Positions 22,577-30,249 of a stretch of 41,718 bases of DNA are shown here, piece after piece. A program made the position numbers and the translations under genes. Position 1 is the stretch's first letter, and the number at the start of each line of letters is the position of its first letter. Origin of the DNA: CAZHGD01 sp964531735 (GTDB lineage: Bacteria > Armatimonadota > UBA10988); contig CAZHGD010000053.1 of the NCBI GenBank assembly GCA_964531735.1, positions 1 through 41,718 of the forward strand. The letters run 5' to 3'. The notes beneath the pieces are model-generated. The model had not been told where the DNA came from and searched no databases. It worked only from the letters and a program-made list of their open reading frames with translations.

Positions 22577-25500
22577 ATGCACCCCACTCGCCACGCGCTC
22601 ACCATGGCCCTGTGCCTGTGCTCCTGGCTGACGGCGGCGGACGCCGATGACGGCGCCGCTGTGGACCGGCCGCTCTGGTGCGTGCCGACGGTGACCATCA
22701 GGCCGGACGCCGGCCGGCTGTTGTTGCAGCCGCTGTGGCCTGAAGCCGCGGCGCTCACCGGCTTCTGTCAACTCGGCTCCGGACTGCTCAGCCACAACCA
22801 GCCGCAGGTCTGGCTGGCGCGTGACGAACAGCGCCTGGTGATCGCCTGGCACATCGATCGGGTCAACGGTCAGGAGCTGGTCGCCCGCTGCCGGCAGCGC
22901 GACGGCGCCGTCTGGGAGGACGACGCGTTCGAGGTCTTCCTTGACCCCGGCCATACGCACAAAGGCTACTACCAGTTCATCATCAACGCCGCCGGCACCG
23001 TCTACGACAGCTACATCCGCGACGCCTCCTGGAGCGCCGCCGACCTCACCGTCCGCACGGCGCAGGACGCCTCGGGTTGGGCCGGCGTGATGGCCGTGCC
23101 GTTCGCGGCGTTCGGCGCGCCGCCGGCGGACGGTGTCGACTGGGCCGCCAACTTCGGCGTCGACCGCACCCCGGGCCAGCGGCCCGATCGGGGCTGGGAA
23201 TTCGAGGGGCCCAACCTGACCTGGGCGCCGGTGAGTGCCGGCTTCCACGAACCGGCGGCCTTCGGGCACCTGCGCTTCGCCCGCGAGGGGGTGGTGCAGT
23301 TGCGCTCGCTGGGAGAACCGTGGTGGCGCGCACCGCGCTTTGCCGGCCGGTCGGTGGGCCGCGCCGAGGCCAAGCTCGCCGGCGCGGTCAAGTGGGACTC
23401 GCACAGCAACGGCGGGGTGTTCGACTGGCGCCCGGCCGAACTCGCGCCGGGCGCCTGGCAGACCTCGTTCGAGGTGACCGCCGGCGGGCGCCGCCTGGCA
23501 CGCTGGCAGGGCCGCTTCGCCGCGCTGCCGCTGCTGGAGCCGCGCGTGCAGACGCTGGGCGTCAGCCGCATGGTCGAGGTCGACGCCCGCATCCAGTGCG
23601 CCGCGCCGCCGCGGCAGACCGCGGTGGCGGTCGACCTGCTCGATGGCCGCGGCAAGCTGGTGCGTCGCGGCACCCTCAAGCTGACCCACAACCGCAGCGA
23701 CCGCCCGCTGTGCTGGTCGATGGCCACCATGACCCAACCGGCCTACCGGTTCCTGTTCCGCGTGCAGCCCTGGCGCCCGTTCGTCGGCGGGCGCGACTTC
23801 AGCGTGCCCGAACAGGAGCTGACCTGGGTGCCGCCGGCCAAGCCGGCCTGGCTGGGTTCGTCCGCCGGGCGCGGCAACGATGAGGACGTGCTCCGCGGCT
23901 GGACGCCGCTGTCGCTGGAGCAGCACGCCCCCTTGAGCTTCGGCTGCTGGGCGCGCCGCTACACCTTGGCGCCGAGCGGTCTGCCGGCGTCCATCACCGC
24001 GCTGGACCAGGAACTGCTGGCCGCGCCGGCGCAGTGGCAAGCGGCGGTCGGCGGGCAACCGGTGACCTGGCAGGCCGAGCCGACCCGTCTGCTGCGCGCC
24101 ACACCGGGCGTGGCCGAGTACACCGCGCGGCAGAGCGGCGGCGGCCTGCGCCTGACCACGCGCGGCCGATTAGAGTTCGACGGCTTCCTCAAGCTCCGCG
24201 TCCGCCTCGAGCCCACCGCCGGGCCGGTCGACCTGTCGCAGTGGCGCCTCCACCTCCCGTTCCGGCGCGAGGTGGCCCGCCTGCTGCACCATTTTCCGAA
24301 GCCGCCGGTCTGGACCGGGTTCGACCCGGCCAAGATCAACGCCCGCGCCGTGCCGGCCGATGGCTGGCAGGCGCCGTTCCTCTATCACGTCTGGGTCGGT
24401 GATGAGTCGAAGGGCCTCCAGTGGCTGACCGAGACCGACGAGGGCTGGCAGCCCGCCAACCCCGAGCGGGCCATTGAGCTGCGGCCCGATGGCGCCGCCA
24501 TGGACCTGGTGCTCGACGTGATCGGGCAGCGCACGCGCCTGACGGCGCCACGCGAGGTCGTGTTTGCGCTCCAGGCCAGCCCGGTCAAGCCGCGACCGGC
24601 CAACTGGCGCCACTGGCGCTACACGCAAGCCGGCTGGTACGGCATGGAGAAGGCCACCCACCCGGCCATGCGGCCGGACAGCCGGGTCACCTGGCCCGCC
24701 GCCGGTCACCTCAACCTGGCCCAAGGCACGCTCGAAGTCACGGTGCGGCCGAAGTTCGATTCCAGCCCGTCCGGCCAGCCCAATCGGCAGCTTTGGACGC
24801 TGTTCTGGTCGGATGACGAACGGCCCGAGCCGACCAATGGCGCCTGGTTCTACTGGAACCTGGACGACAAGGGCCTGCGCGTGGTCTTCCGCCAGGATGA
24901 CCGCTACACCGTCATCTACGGCGGCCGGATGCCCTGGCGACCGGGCGAGGCCCACACCGTCGCGTTCACCTGGGGACCCGAGCAGCGCATCTACTACGAT
25001 GGCGTCGCCGTGGCGCAGTACGCCGCCGGCCCGATGTTCAGCAAGCCGATGGACCTCCGCCGGGCGATCATGTCGCTGGGTGCCGGCGACTCCGAGTTCG
25101 TCGTGCGGCAGATCCGCGTCTCCAGCGTGGTCCGGCCACCCGAGCAGCTCGGTCGCGGCGACCAGCGCCTGGAGGCCGATGAGCAGACGCTACTGCTCGA
25201 TCGCCTCGACCAGGTCACCGGCCGCCGCACGCGTCCGGCGCGCGCCGCCGCTGGCGCGGTCGGCACCATCGGGCCGGGCGCCGCGCGGGTGGATCAGGGC
25301 CTCGACCTGACGCCACCCGCGCCCCACAGCACGCACCTGGACTACCTGAAGAAGGTCGGCGTCCGCACCATGGGCTTCCACGAGCACTGGTCGGAATGGC
25401 AGGGCTTTCCGCGGACGGCCCGCACTCAGGAGCTACAGTCGCTGTTGGCCGGCTGTCGCGAGCGCGAGCTGCGAATGCTGCTCTACCACTCCTGGCAGTT

Positions 25501-26425
25501 GTCCGACACCGCGCCGGAGTATGCCAGCTTCCTCCGCGAGTGCGAGATCGTCGATCCGGCGCGGTTCCTCTACACCCGCCAGCCGCAACAGACCGACTAC
25601 CCGGTCTGCCCGCACAGCGCCTGGGTCGACTTCATGGCCGACGGCCTGCAGCGGCTGTTCCGCGACTATGCGCCCGACGGCATCTACTCCGATGGCCTGT
25701 CCTATCCCGGCGAGTGCAGCAACGCCCTGCACGGTTGCGGCTGGACCGACGCGGACGGCCGGCGACATCCGACGCTGCCCATCTTCGCCACCCGCGAGGC
25801 CATGAAGCGCTTCCGCCGCATTCTGGACGATCAGGGCGGCGAGCGGCTGTTCATCGCCCACACGTCGGGACAGATCACACTGCCGACCCTGTCGTTCGCC
25901 GACGCCTATCTGGACGCCGAGCACCTGACCGGCCAGCCACGACCGTTCCGCCTCTCGCTCGACTCCTTCCGGGCCGAGTTCATGGGGCACAACTACGGGT
26001 TGCCGGCCTACTTCCTGTGCTACGACTGGAACCAGGGCCTGACCACGCCCGAGGGCCTGGCCATCAGCCTGCTGCACGACACCGAGCTGCCCTGGTCGTT
26101 CGAAGCCATGGCGCCGATCTGGGACCTGTGGGACCGCTTCGGCGTCGACCAGTGCGAGTTCCTGCCCTACTGGCAGGCGGAGCGCTGGCTCGCGAGCGCA
26201 CCGGCCGGGGTGAAGGTCAGCGCCTATCGGCGCGCCGACGGCCATCTGCTGGTGGTAGCGGCCAACCTGACCGAACGCGAGGTCTCCGGTGCCATCCGGT
26301 TGCGGCAGCCGCTCAGATCGGCCAAGGAAGCGCTGGCCGGTCGCGCCATGCCGGTGACGGACGGGGCCGTGACGGACCAGTTCCCGCCCTGGCGAGCGCG
26401 GCTGTATGGGGTGGCCACGCGGTAG
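22577..26425 (+). CDS. Giant secreted glycosidase-like protein (CBM9-like, LamG-like, barrel)
   Basis: The 1282-residue product has a signal peptide (1 to about 22). Residues about 45-235 resemble a CBM9-type domain (VWEDDAFEVFLDPGHTH, YQFIINAAGTVYDSYI). Residues about 250-690 are beta-rich and unassigned. Residues about 694-850 look like a LamG/concanavalin fold (GTLEVTVRP, WFYWNLDDKGLRVVF, RIYYDGVAVAQY). Residues about 910-1210 form a TIM barrel (VGVRTMGFHEHWSEWQG, then APDGIYSDGLSYPGE near 1031-1045 with Asp candidates, then GERLFIAHTSG). It should work outside the cell on polysaccharide and was probably gained with its upstream partner. The ATG at 22577 with CGAGG before it is preferred to TTG at 22559. 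It ends convergently with the next gene. Confidence 0.75.
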   Translation: MHPTRHALTMALCLCSWLTAADADDGAAVDRPLWCVPTVTIRPDAGRLLLQPLWPEAAALTGFCQLGSGLLSHNQPQVWLARDEQRLVIAWHIDRVNGQELVARCRQRDGAVWEDDAFEVFLDPGHTHKGYYQFIINAAGTVYDSYIRDASWSAADLTVRTAQDASGWAGVMAVPFAAFGAPPADGVDWAANFGVDRTPGQRPDRGWEFEGPNLTWAPVSAGFHEPAAFGHLRFAREGVVQLRSLGEPWWRAPRFAGRSVGRAEAKLAGAVKWDSHSNGGVFDWRPAELAPGAWQTSFEVTAGGRRLARWQGRFAALPLLEPRVQTLGVSRMVEVDARIQCAAPPRQTAVAVDLLDGRGKLVRRGTLKLTHNRSDRPLCWSMATMTQPAYRFLFRVQPWRPFVGGRDFSVPEQELTWVPPAKPAWLGSSAGRGNDEDVLRGWTPLSLEQHAPLSFGCWARRYTLAPSGLPASITALDQELLAAPAQWQAAVGGQPVTWQAEPTRLLRATPGVAEYTARQSGGGLRLTTRGRLEFDGFLKLRVRLEPTAGPVDLSQWRLHLPFRREVARLLHHFPKPPVWTGFDPAKINARAVPADGWQAPFLYHVWVGDESKGLQWLTETDEGWQPANPERAIELRPDGAAMDLVLDVIGQRTRLTAPREVVFALQASPVKPRPANWRHWRYTQAGWYGMEKATHPAMRPDSRVTWPAAGHLNLAQGTLEVTVRPKFDSSPSGQPNRQLWTLFWSDDERPEPTNGAWFYWNLDDKGLRVVFRQDDRYTVIYGGRMPWRPGEAHTVAFTWGPEQRIYYDGVAVAQYAAGPMFSKPMDLRRAIMSLGAGDSEFVVRQIRVSSVVRPPEQLGRGDQRLEADEQTLLLDRLDQVTGRRTRPARAAAGAVGTIGPGAARVDQGLDLTPPAPHSTHLDYLKKVGVRTMGFHEHWSEWQGFPRTARTQELQSLLAGCRERELRMLLYHSWQLSDTAPEYASFLRECEIVDPARFLYTRQPQQTDYPVCPHSAWVDFMADGLQRLFRDYAPDGIYSDGLSYPGECSNALHGCGWTDADGRRHPTLPIFATREAMKRFRRILDDQGGERLFIAHTSGQITLPTLSFADAYLDAEHLTGQPRPFRLSLDSFRAEFMGHNYGLPAYFLCYDWNQGLTTPEGLAISLLHDTELPWSFEAMAPIWDLWDRFGVDQCEFLPYWQAERWLASAPAGVKVSAYRRADGHLLVVAANLTEREVSGAIRLRQPLRSAKEALAGRAMPVTDGAVTDQFPPWRARLYGVATR

Positions 26426-26435
26426 CGGCGAGCCA

Positions 26436-26458
26436 CAGTCGGCCACCGGGCCGGACTG
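26436..26458. terminator. Bidirectional hairpin between two convergent glycosidase genes
   Basis: CAGTCGGCC and GGCC-G-GACTG pair as a 9-base stem with one bulged G and an ACCG loop. It lies between two convergent stops (26425 and 26483), where a shared terminator is expected. There is no T run. Confidence 0.4.
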
Positions 26459-26482
26459 GCACTCGGGCCGGCGGCAAAGCGG

Positions 26483-29400
26483 CTACCGCGCGCCCTCGAA
26501 CACCAAACCGTAGACGCAGCCGGGCGGCAGGCCGCCGGCCAGTTGCAGCGTGCCGCCCTGCACACTGTTCGCCGGCAGTTCGCGCTCCGTCAGCTTGATG
26601 GCGTCCGAGCGCAGGTTGGTCTCGCGCGGATTGCCTGCCAGGGCGTGCAGCGTCACCTTGGCCGCCGTCTGGAACGGCAGCCGCAGCGTCACCGGTGTCA
26701 CCCCGTCGCCGAAGGCCGCGCCGTCGAGCTTGCGCGACAGCAGGAACACGGTCCAGCGGTCGCCCTGCCGGAACGCGTAGGCGCCGACCAGCGGGATGGT
26801 CTGCCCCTTGCGGTCGGCGCTGGGCACTGACACCTCCTGCACGCTCATCAGGTCACCGACGGCCTGCCGGTTGCGCAGCGTCAGGGCCAGCCAGGCCGCT
26901 GACGGGCGGAAGCCGTCGGCCAAGATGCCGTGGCTGTTCCAGTGCGTGCCCTGGCCATAGGCCAGGAAGCACTGGTCGGTCCAGCCCTGTGCGTAGCTGC
27001 CCAGCCAGGCGTCGAGCGTGCCCACGGCCTGGGCCAGCGACTTGCCGTAGCGCTCGTTGACCTCGACCTGCTCACGCGGCGCCTGGCCCGGCAGTGCGTA
27101 GCCGCCGGGACCGCCTTCATAGGCGGTCAGGTCGTAGGCGTGGTGCGTGCGCGCGAGTTGCTCGCGCGCCTCGGCCATGCGCGCCTGCGACGCGCGCGGG
27201 CCGGTCCAGAAGCTCCACAGGCACTCCTGCACGCCGCGGTCGTCCCACTGCCGCGCCGCGTAGTCGCCGGTCTCCCATTTCGGGCCGACGTAGTTGGCAT
27301 GGCCCAGCGAGGCGGCGTACGGGTTGGCTTGCATCGCCTCCTCGCCGTAGCCGCGCACTTGGCCGTCGCGGTCCACGCTGCCGTTGTAGAAGGCGCCCAG
27401 GTTGAACCGGATCTTGCGCTCCAAGCCCGCCGACTGCCAGTACGGGCTGCGTTGCATGGCCTCGATCAGGTAGCGCGTGAACAACCCGTACTCGCGGCCG
27501 CCTTGCGTCACGGCGTTGCGCGTGCTGAAGCCAAGCCAGTCGGCGAACACGCCGTTGTGCCAGGTCTCGTTGCCGAACTCGATGGTCAGTTCGGCGAAAT
27601 CGTCGGTCCACGGCCGCTGGTGTCCACGCTGCTGCGTGCGCCGCCAGGCCCAAGGCTTGCTCTGCGGCGTGTCGCGCTGCGGGTCGTACGGCGCGGCGAG
27701 GTACTCAATCAGTGCCAACCAGTCGCTCTCGCGGTGCAGGAGGTGCTGGATGACCAGCCACGGCCGCATCCGCGAGGTGGCGTCCGGTCCGGTCAGCTCG
27801 TCGAACCGCAGCGCCATGGGCAAGGTCATCTCCATGGTGCCGCTGACCCGCGTGTTCCAGTCGGGCGCCACCTGTGAGCCGGCGTGCCAGCTCAGGATGG
27901 ACGCCATGGTGGCATCCTTGGCCAGGAACCAGATGCGGTGCGCGCCCTTCGGCCCGCGCTCGGGCTGGCTGCGCAGCAGTTCGTCCAGCACCGTGGCGTT
28001 CGGCACATACGGCGCGTCGGCGTCCTCGGGCCGGTCGACGCGGTAGACGCGGCAGTTGTCCAGGAACAGCTTGCCCGGCCCGGTGAAGACGAACTGCGGG
28101 CCGAAGTGCCAGGCTTCGGTGGGCCGCGGCGGACCGGCGAACTCGGCCGTGTAGCGGCGCCACTGGTCGGTGACGGTGAAGCTCGACCGCAGATCCGGAT
28201 AGCCGCGGCCGAACGAGAACCCCACCTCGCCGCCGCGCGCCAGGCCCTCCTGCCGCAGCCACACCTCCAGCCGGTAGCGCTTGCCCGGCTCCAGTTGGCC
28301 GTACCAGAGCGACTCGCCGCCGCGCTGGGTGCCGATGAACGTGTACTGGTGAATGGTCTGCTCGCCAGCGGCCGCGGTGACCTGCAGGCAGGTCTCGCCC
28401 GGATCGATCATCTCGGCCGGCACCGGCTGCGGGTGCGGCACCAGGTCGAAGCTGACCCGGCTGAGGTCGGCGTTCCAGTACCAGCCCGGGTGGTGCATCG
28501 GATTGCCGATGCCGCGCACGCGCGAGTTGACCCAGCGCATGTCGAAGCGGTCGAACCGGCGGTCCAGCACCGCGTAGTCCCAGCGGCGCAACGGCGGCGC
28601 GTCGGGCGTCAGATACACCCGCTGTTCCTGCTTGGCCGCCGGCGCGGTGGAGCGCTTGAGTCGATAGGCGACCACGTTGGCCGACGGGCTGGGCTGCCAG
28701 GTCACCGTGACGCAGCCGTCGCCGGCCACGGCGGTCACGGCGCGCGGCGGCTGCGGTTTGGCGCGGTCGCCCTGCGACGCACTGGCGGCGTTGAGCACCA
28801 GGTGCCGCTGGTCGCTGCGGCCCTGGCCATCGGTGACCCTCACGGTCAGCCGTTGGTTGGCCGGCGTGGTCCGCGGCCGCCCGCTGAGTCGGCCGGTGGC
28901 CGCGTCGAGGGTCAGCCCGTCGGGCAGTGCGCCCTCGACGGCCCACTGCAGCGGTGGCCGACCGACGGCGCTGAAGCGGTGGTCGAACGGCGCGCCGGCG
29001 CGCAGCTCGGGCAGCGCGTCGCCGTCACGGACGGTCAGAAGGCGCGGTCCCGCGTCGGCACCCGCCTGCGGCGTCGCACTGACTTCCGGCGCCGGGTCCG
29101 ACTCCACGTCGCCGGCCGCCAGCGCTACCACAGTGTACCAGTAGGCCCGGCCGTTCTGCACGGTGCCGGCGTCGGTGCAGCTCAGGTTGCCGCTGCGAAC
29201 GTGCGTGTGCGGGAAGACATCGGCATAGCGGTTGGCGATCCAGCCGCCATCCGGGAAGCCGTCGGTGCCCTCAGGCACGATGCGCGTGGTGCCCACCAGC
29301 GTGACATGGTCGGCGTTGGTCAGGTCGAGGTTGTTGCCGTCGGCCCGCACGGGCAACGGCTGCCCGGCCTTGTCCACGAGGCGGTAGAGGCGCACCTCGG

Positions 29401-29728
29401 CGCCGCTGAGGAAGCCGCTGGCCCACAGATCCCACCAGGACGTGCCCGGCCCGTCGATCTCGAACCAGCGCTCGCCGCACTCGCGCACGCGGTGCAAGTT
29501 GCGCCAGTGGATCGGCTCGTTGCCCGGGTTGTGGACGAAGTTGTTGGCCGCCCATTCCACCGCGCCCACCCGGCCCCAGCCGTTGGCACCCAGCGGCGGC
29601 ACCTTCGCTGCGGTCCGCAGCACCTGGTCGGTGATGCGGAACTCCGCCGGCGTGTTCGGCGCGCAGGCCGCTGCCGCCAACCAGATGCCGACCGTCACAA
29701 GCGCGCCGACCGCACTGCGCAGCCCCAT
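26483..29728 (-). CDS. Secreted multidomain clan GH-A-like glycosidase with FN3 and Ig domains
   Basis: The 1081-residue product has a signal peptide (1 to about 23; a Cys follows AAAA, but the lipobox is weak). Domains by eye: an N-terminal beta domain with an FN3-like end (about 25-230), a putative-Ig (He_PIG) repeat with LPDGLTLDAATGRLSGRP (about 245-325), an FN3 domain (about 335-375), a CBM-like sandwich (about 440-560), and a catalytic barrel (about 575-1000). In the barrel EFGNETW (Glu721) fits a clan A acid/base Asn-Glu pair and AYEGGPGG (Glu871) the nucleophile; the two are 150 residues apart. The exact family and substrate are not clear. The first codon of the open frame is a GTG at 29734, but the ATG at 29728 has GGAG 7 bases before it. 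Confidence 0.72.
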   Translation of the reverse strand: MGLRSAVGALVTVGIWLAAAACAPNTPAEFRITDQVLRTAAKVPPLGANGWGRVGAVEWAANNFVHNPGNEPIHWRNLHRVRECGERWFEIDGPGTSWWDLWASGFLSGAEVRLYRLVDKAGQPLPVRADGNNLDLTNADHVTLVGTTRIVPEGTDGFPDGGWIANRYADVFPHTHVRSGNLSCTDAGTVQNGRAYWYTVVALAAGDVESDPAPEVSATPQAGADAGPRLLTVRDGDALPELRAGAPFDHRFSAVGRPPLQWAVEGALPDGLTLDAATGRLSGRPRTTPANQRLTVRVTDGQGRSDQRHLVLNAASASQGDRAKPQPPRAVTAVAGDGCVTVTWQPSPSANVVAYRLKRSTAPAAKQEQRVYLTPDAPPLRRWDYAVLDRRFDRFDMRWVNSRVRGIGNPMHHPGWYWNADLSRVSFDLVPHPQPVPAEMIDPGETCLQVTAAAGEQTIHQYTFIGTQRGGESLWYGQLEPGKRYRLEVWLRQEGLARGGEVGFSFGRGYPDLRSSFTVTDQWRRYTAEFAGPPRPTEAWHFGPQFVFTGPGKLFLDNCRVYRVDRPEDADAPYVPNATVLDELLRSQPERGPKGAHRIWFLAKDATMASILSWHAGSQVAPDWNTRVSGTMEMTLPMALRFDELTGPDATSRMRPWLVIQHLLHRESDWLALIEYLAAPYDPQRDTPQSKPWAWRRTQQRGHQRPWTDDFAELTIEFGNETWHNGVFADWLGFSTRNAVTQGGREYGLFTRYLIEAMQRSPYWQSAGLERKIRFNLGAFYNGSVDRDGQVRGYGEEAMQANPYAASLGHANYVGPKWETGDYAARQWDDRGVQECLWSFWTGPRASQARMAEAREQLARTHHAYDLTAYEGGPGGYALPGQAPREQVEVNERYGKSLAQAVGTLDAWLGSYAQGWTDQCFLAYGQGTHWNSHGILADGFRPSAAWLALTLRNRQAVGDLMSVQEVSVPSADRKGQTIPLVGAYAFRQGDRWTVFLLSRKLDGAAFGDGVTPVTLRLPFQTAAKVTLHALAGNPRETNLRSDAIKLTERELPANSVQGGTLQLAGGLPPGCVYGLVFEGAR

Positions 29729-29741
29729 GGCCACTCTCCGC

Positions 29742-29759
29742 GCCGGCGCCGCCGGCGCC
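29742..29759. repeat. Tandem GCCGGCGCC repeat before the glycosidase gene
   Basis: GCCGGCGCC occurs twice in tandem; each copy contains the palindrome GGCGCC, so the leader of the downstream minus-strand gene can fold into a small GC hairpin. Function unknown. Confidence 0.4.
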
Positions 29760-29799
29760 GCTGGGCGGATTGTACCCGATCTGGTGGCCGCTGGGCCGG

Positions 29800-30189
29800 T
29801 CAGGCGCGGGCCAGTTGGGCGTCGATGGCCTTGATGTGCTTGGGCAGCCAGTCACCCAGCTCGCGCATGGTGTCGATGACCACCCGCGAGGTGGCGCCAC
29901 CTTGGGCCAGGGCCGCTTTGAGCTCGCCGAAGCGTTTGACAAACTGCGCGTGGGCCTGACGATTCGCGGCTGCCGCCGGGCACTTGCGCTGGTCCATCAC
30001 TGCCTCCTCCTCGCTGAAGTGCTTGACGACGTACTTCTCGAGGAAGTCCATGAGCTTGCCCAGCTCAGCGTCGGCCTGTCGATTGGCCATCGCGGACACC
30101 AGTTCGTTGAGCTTCTGGATCAGCAGCTTGTGCTGTCGGTCGAGCTCCGCGTCGCCGGTGGACATCGACTCGTCCCACTGCCATGCCAT
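29800..30189 (-). CDS. Bacteriohemerythrin with a substituted iron ligand
   Basis: Bacteriohemerythrins are four-helix proteins that bind O2 at a two-iron site. The 129 residues follow the family pattern: W-x-W near the start, DRQHKLL (His20), KHFSEEE (His57, Glu61), RQAHAQF (His80) and HIKAID (His118, Asp123). Aligned on H-F-x2-E-E-x2-M-x4-Y-P-x4-H-x3-H, the first His of the H-x3-H pair is Asn76 here, and the conserved Tyr is Cys70. So one usual iron ligand is absent, which may change or abolish O2 binding. The AAT codon is one base from CAT. The single-domain gene has GGAG 8 bases before its ATG. Confidence 0.9.
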   Translation of the reverse strand: MAWQWDESMSTGDAELDRQHKLLIQKLNELVSAMANRQADAELGKLMDFLEKYVVKHFSEEEAVMDQRKCPAAAANRQAHAQFVKRFGELKAALAQGGATSRVVIDTMRELGDWLPKHIKAIDAQLARA

Positions 30190-30249
30190 GTCATCGCTCC
30201 GCGCTCGGGGCTATTGTGGCGCGGCGCTGGCGGCAAGGCAGGACGTCGC

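Noticed and set aside
22484..24058. 524-codon open frame on the minus strand
   Set aside because: It is a shadow of the CBM9-like glycosidase gene with no recognisable motifs.
27884..29959. 691-codon open frame on the plus strand
   Set aside because: It is antisense to the clan GH-A-like glycosidase and runs into the hemerythrin gene; no domain is recognisable.
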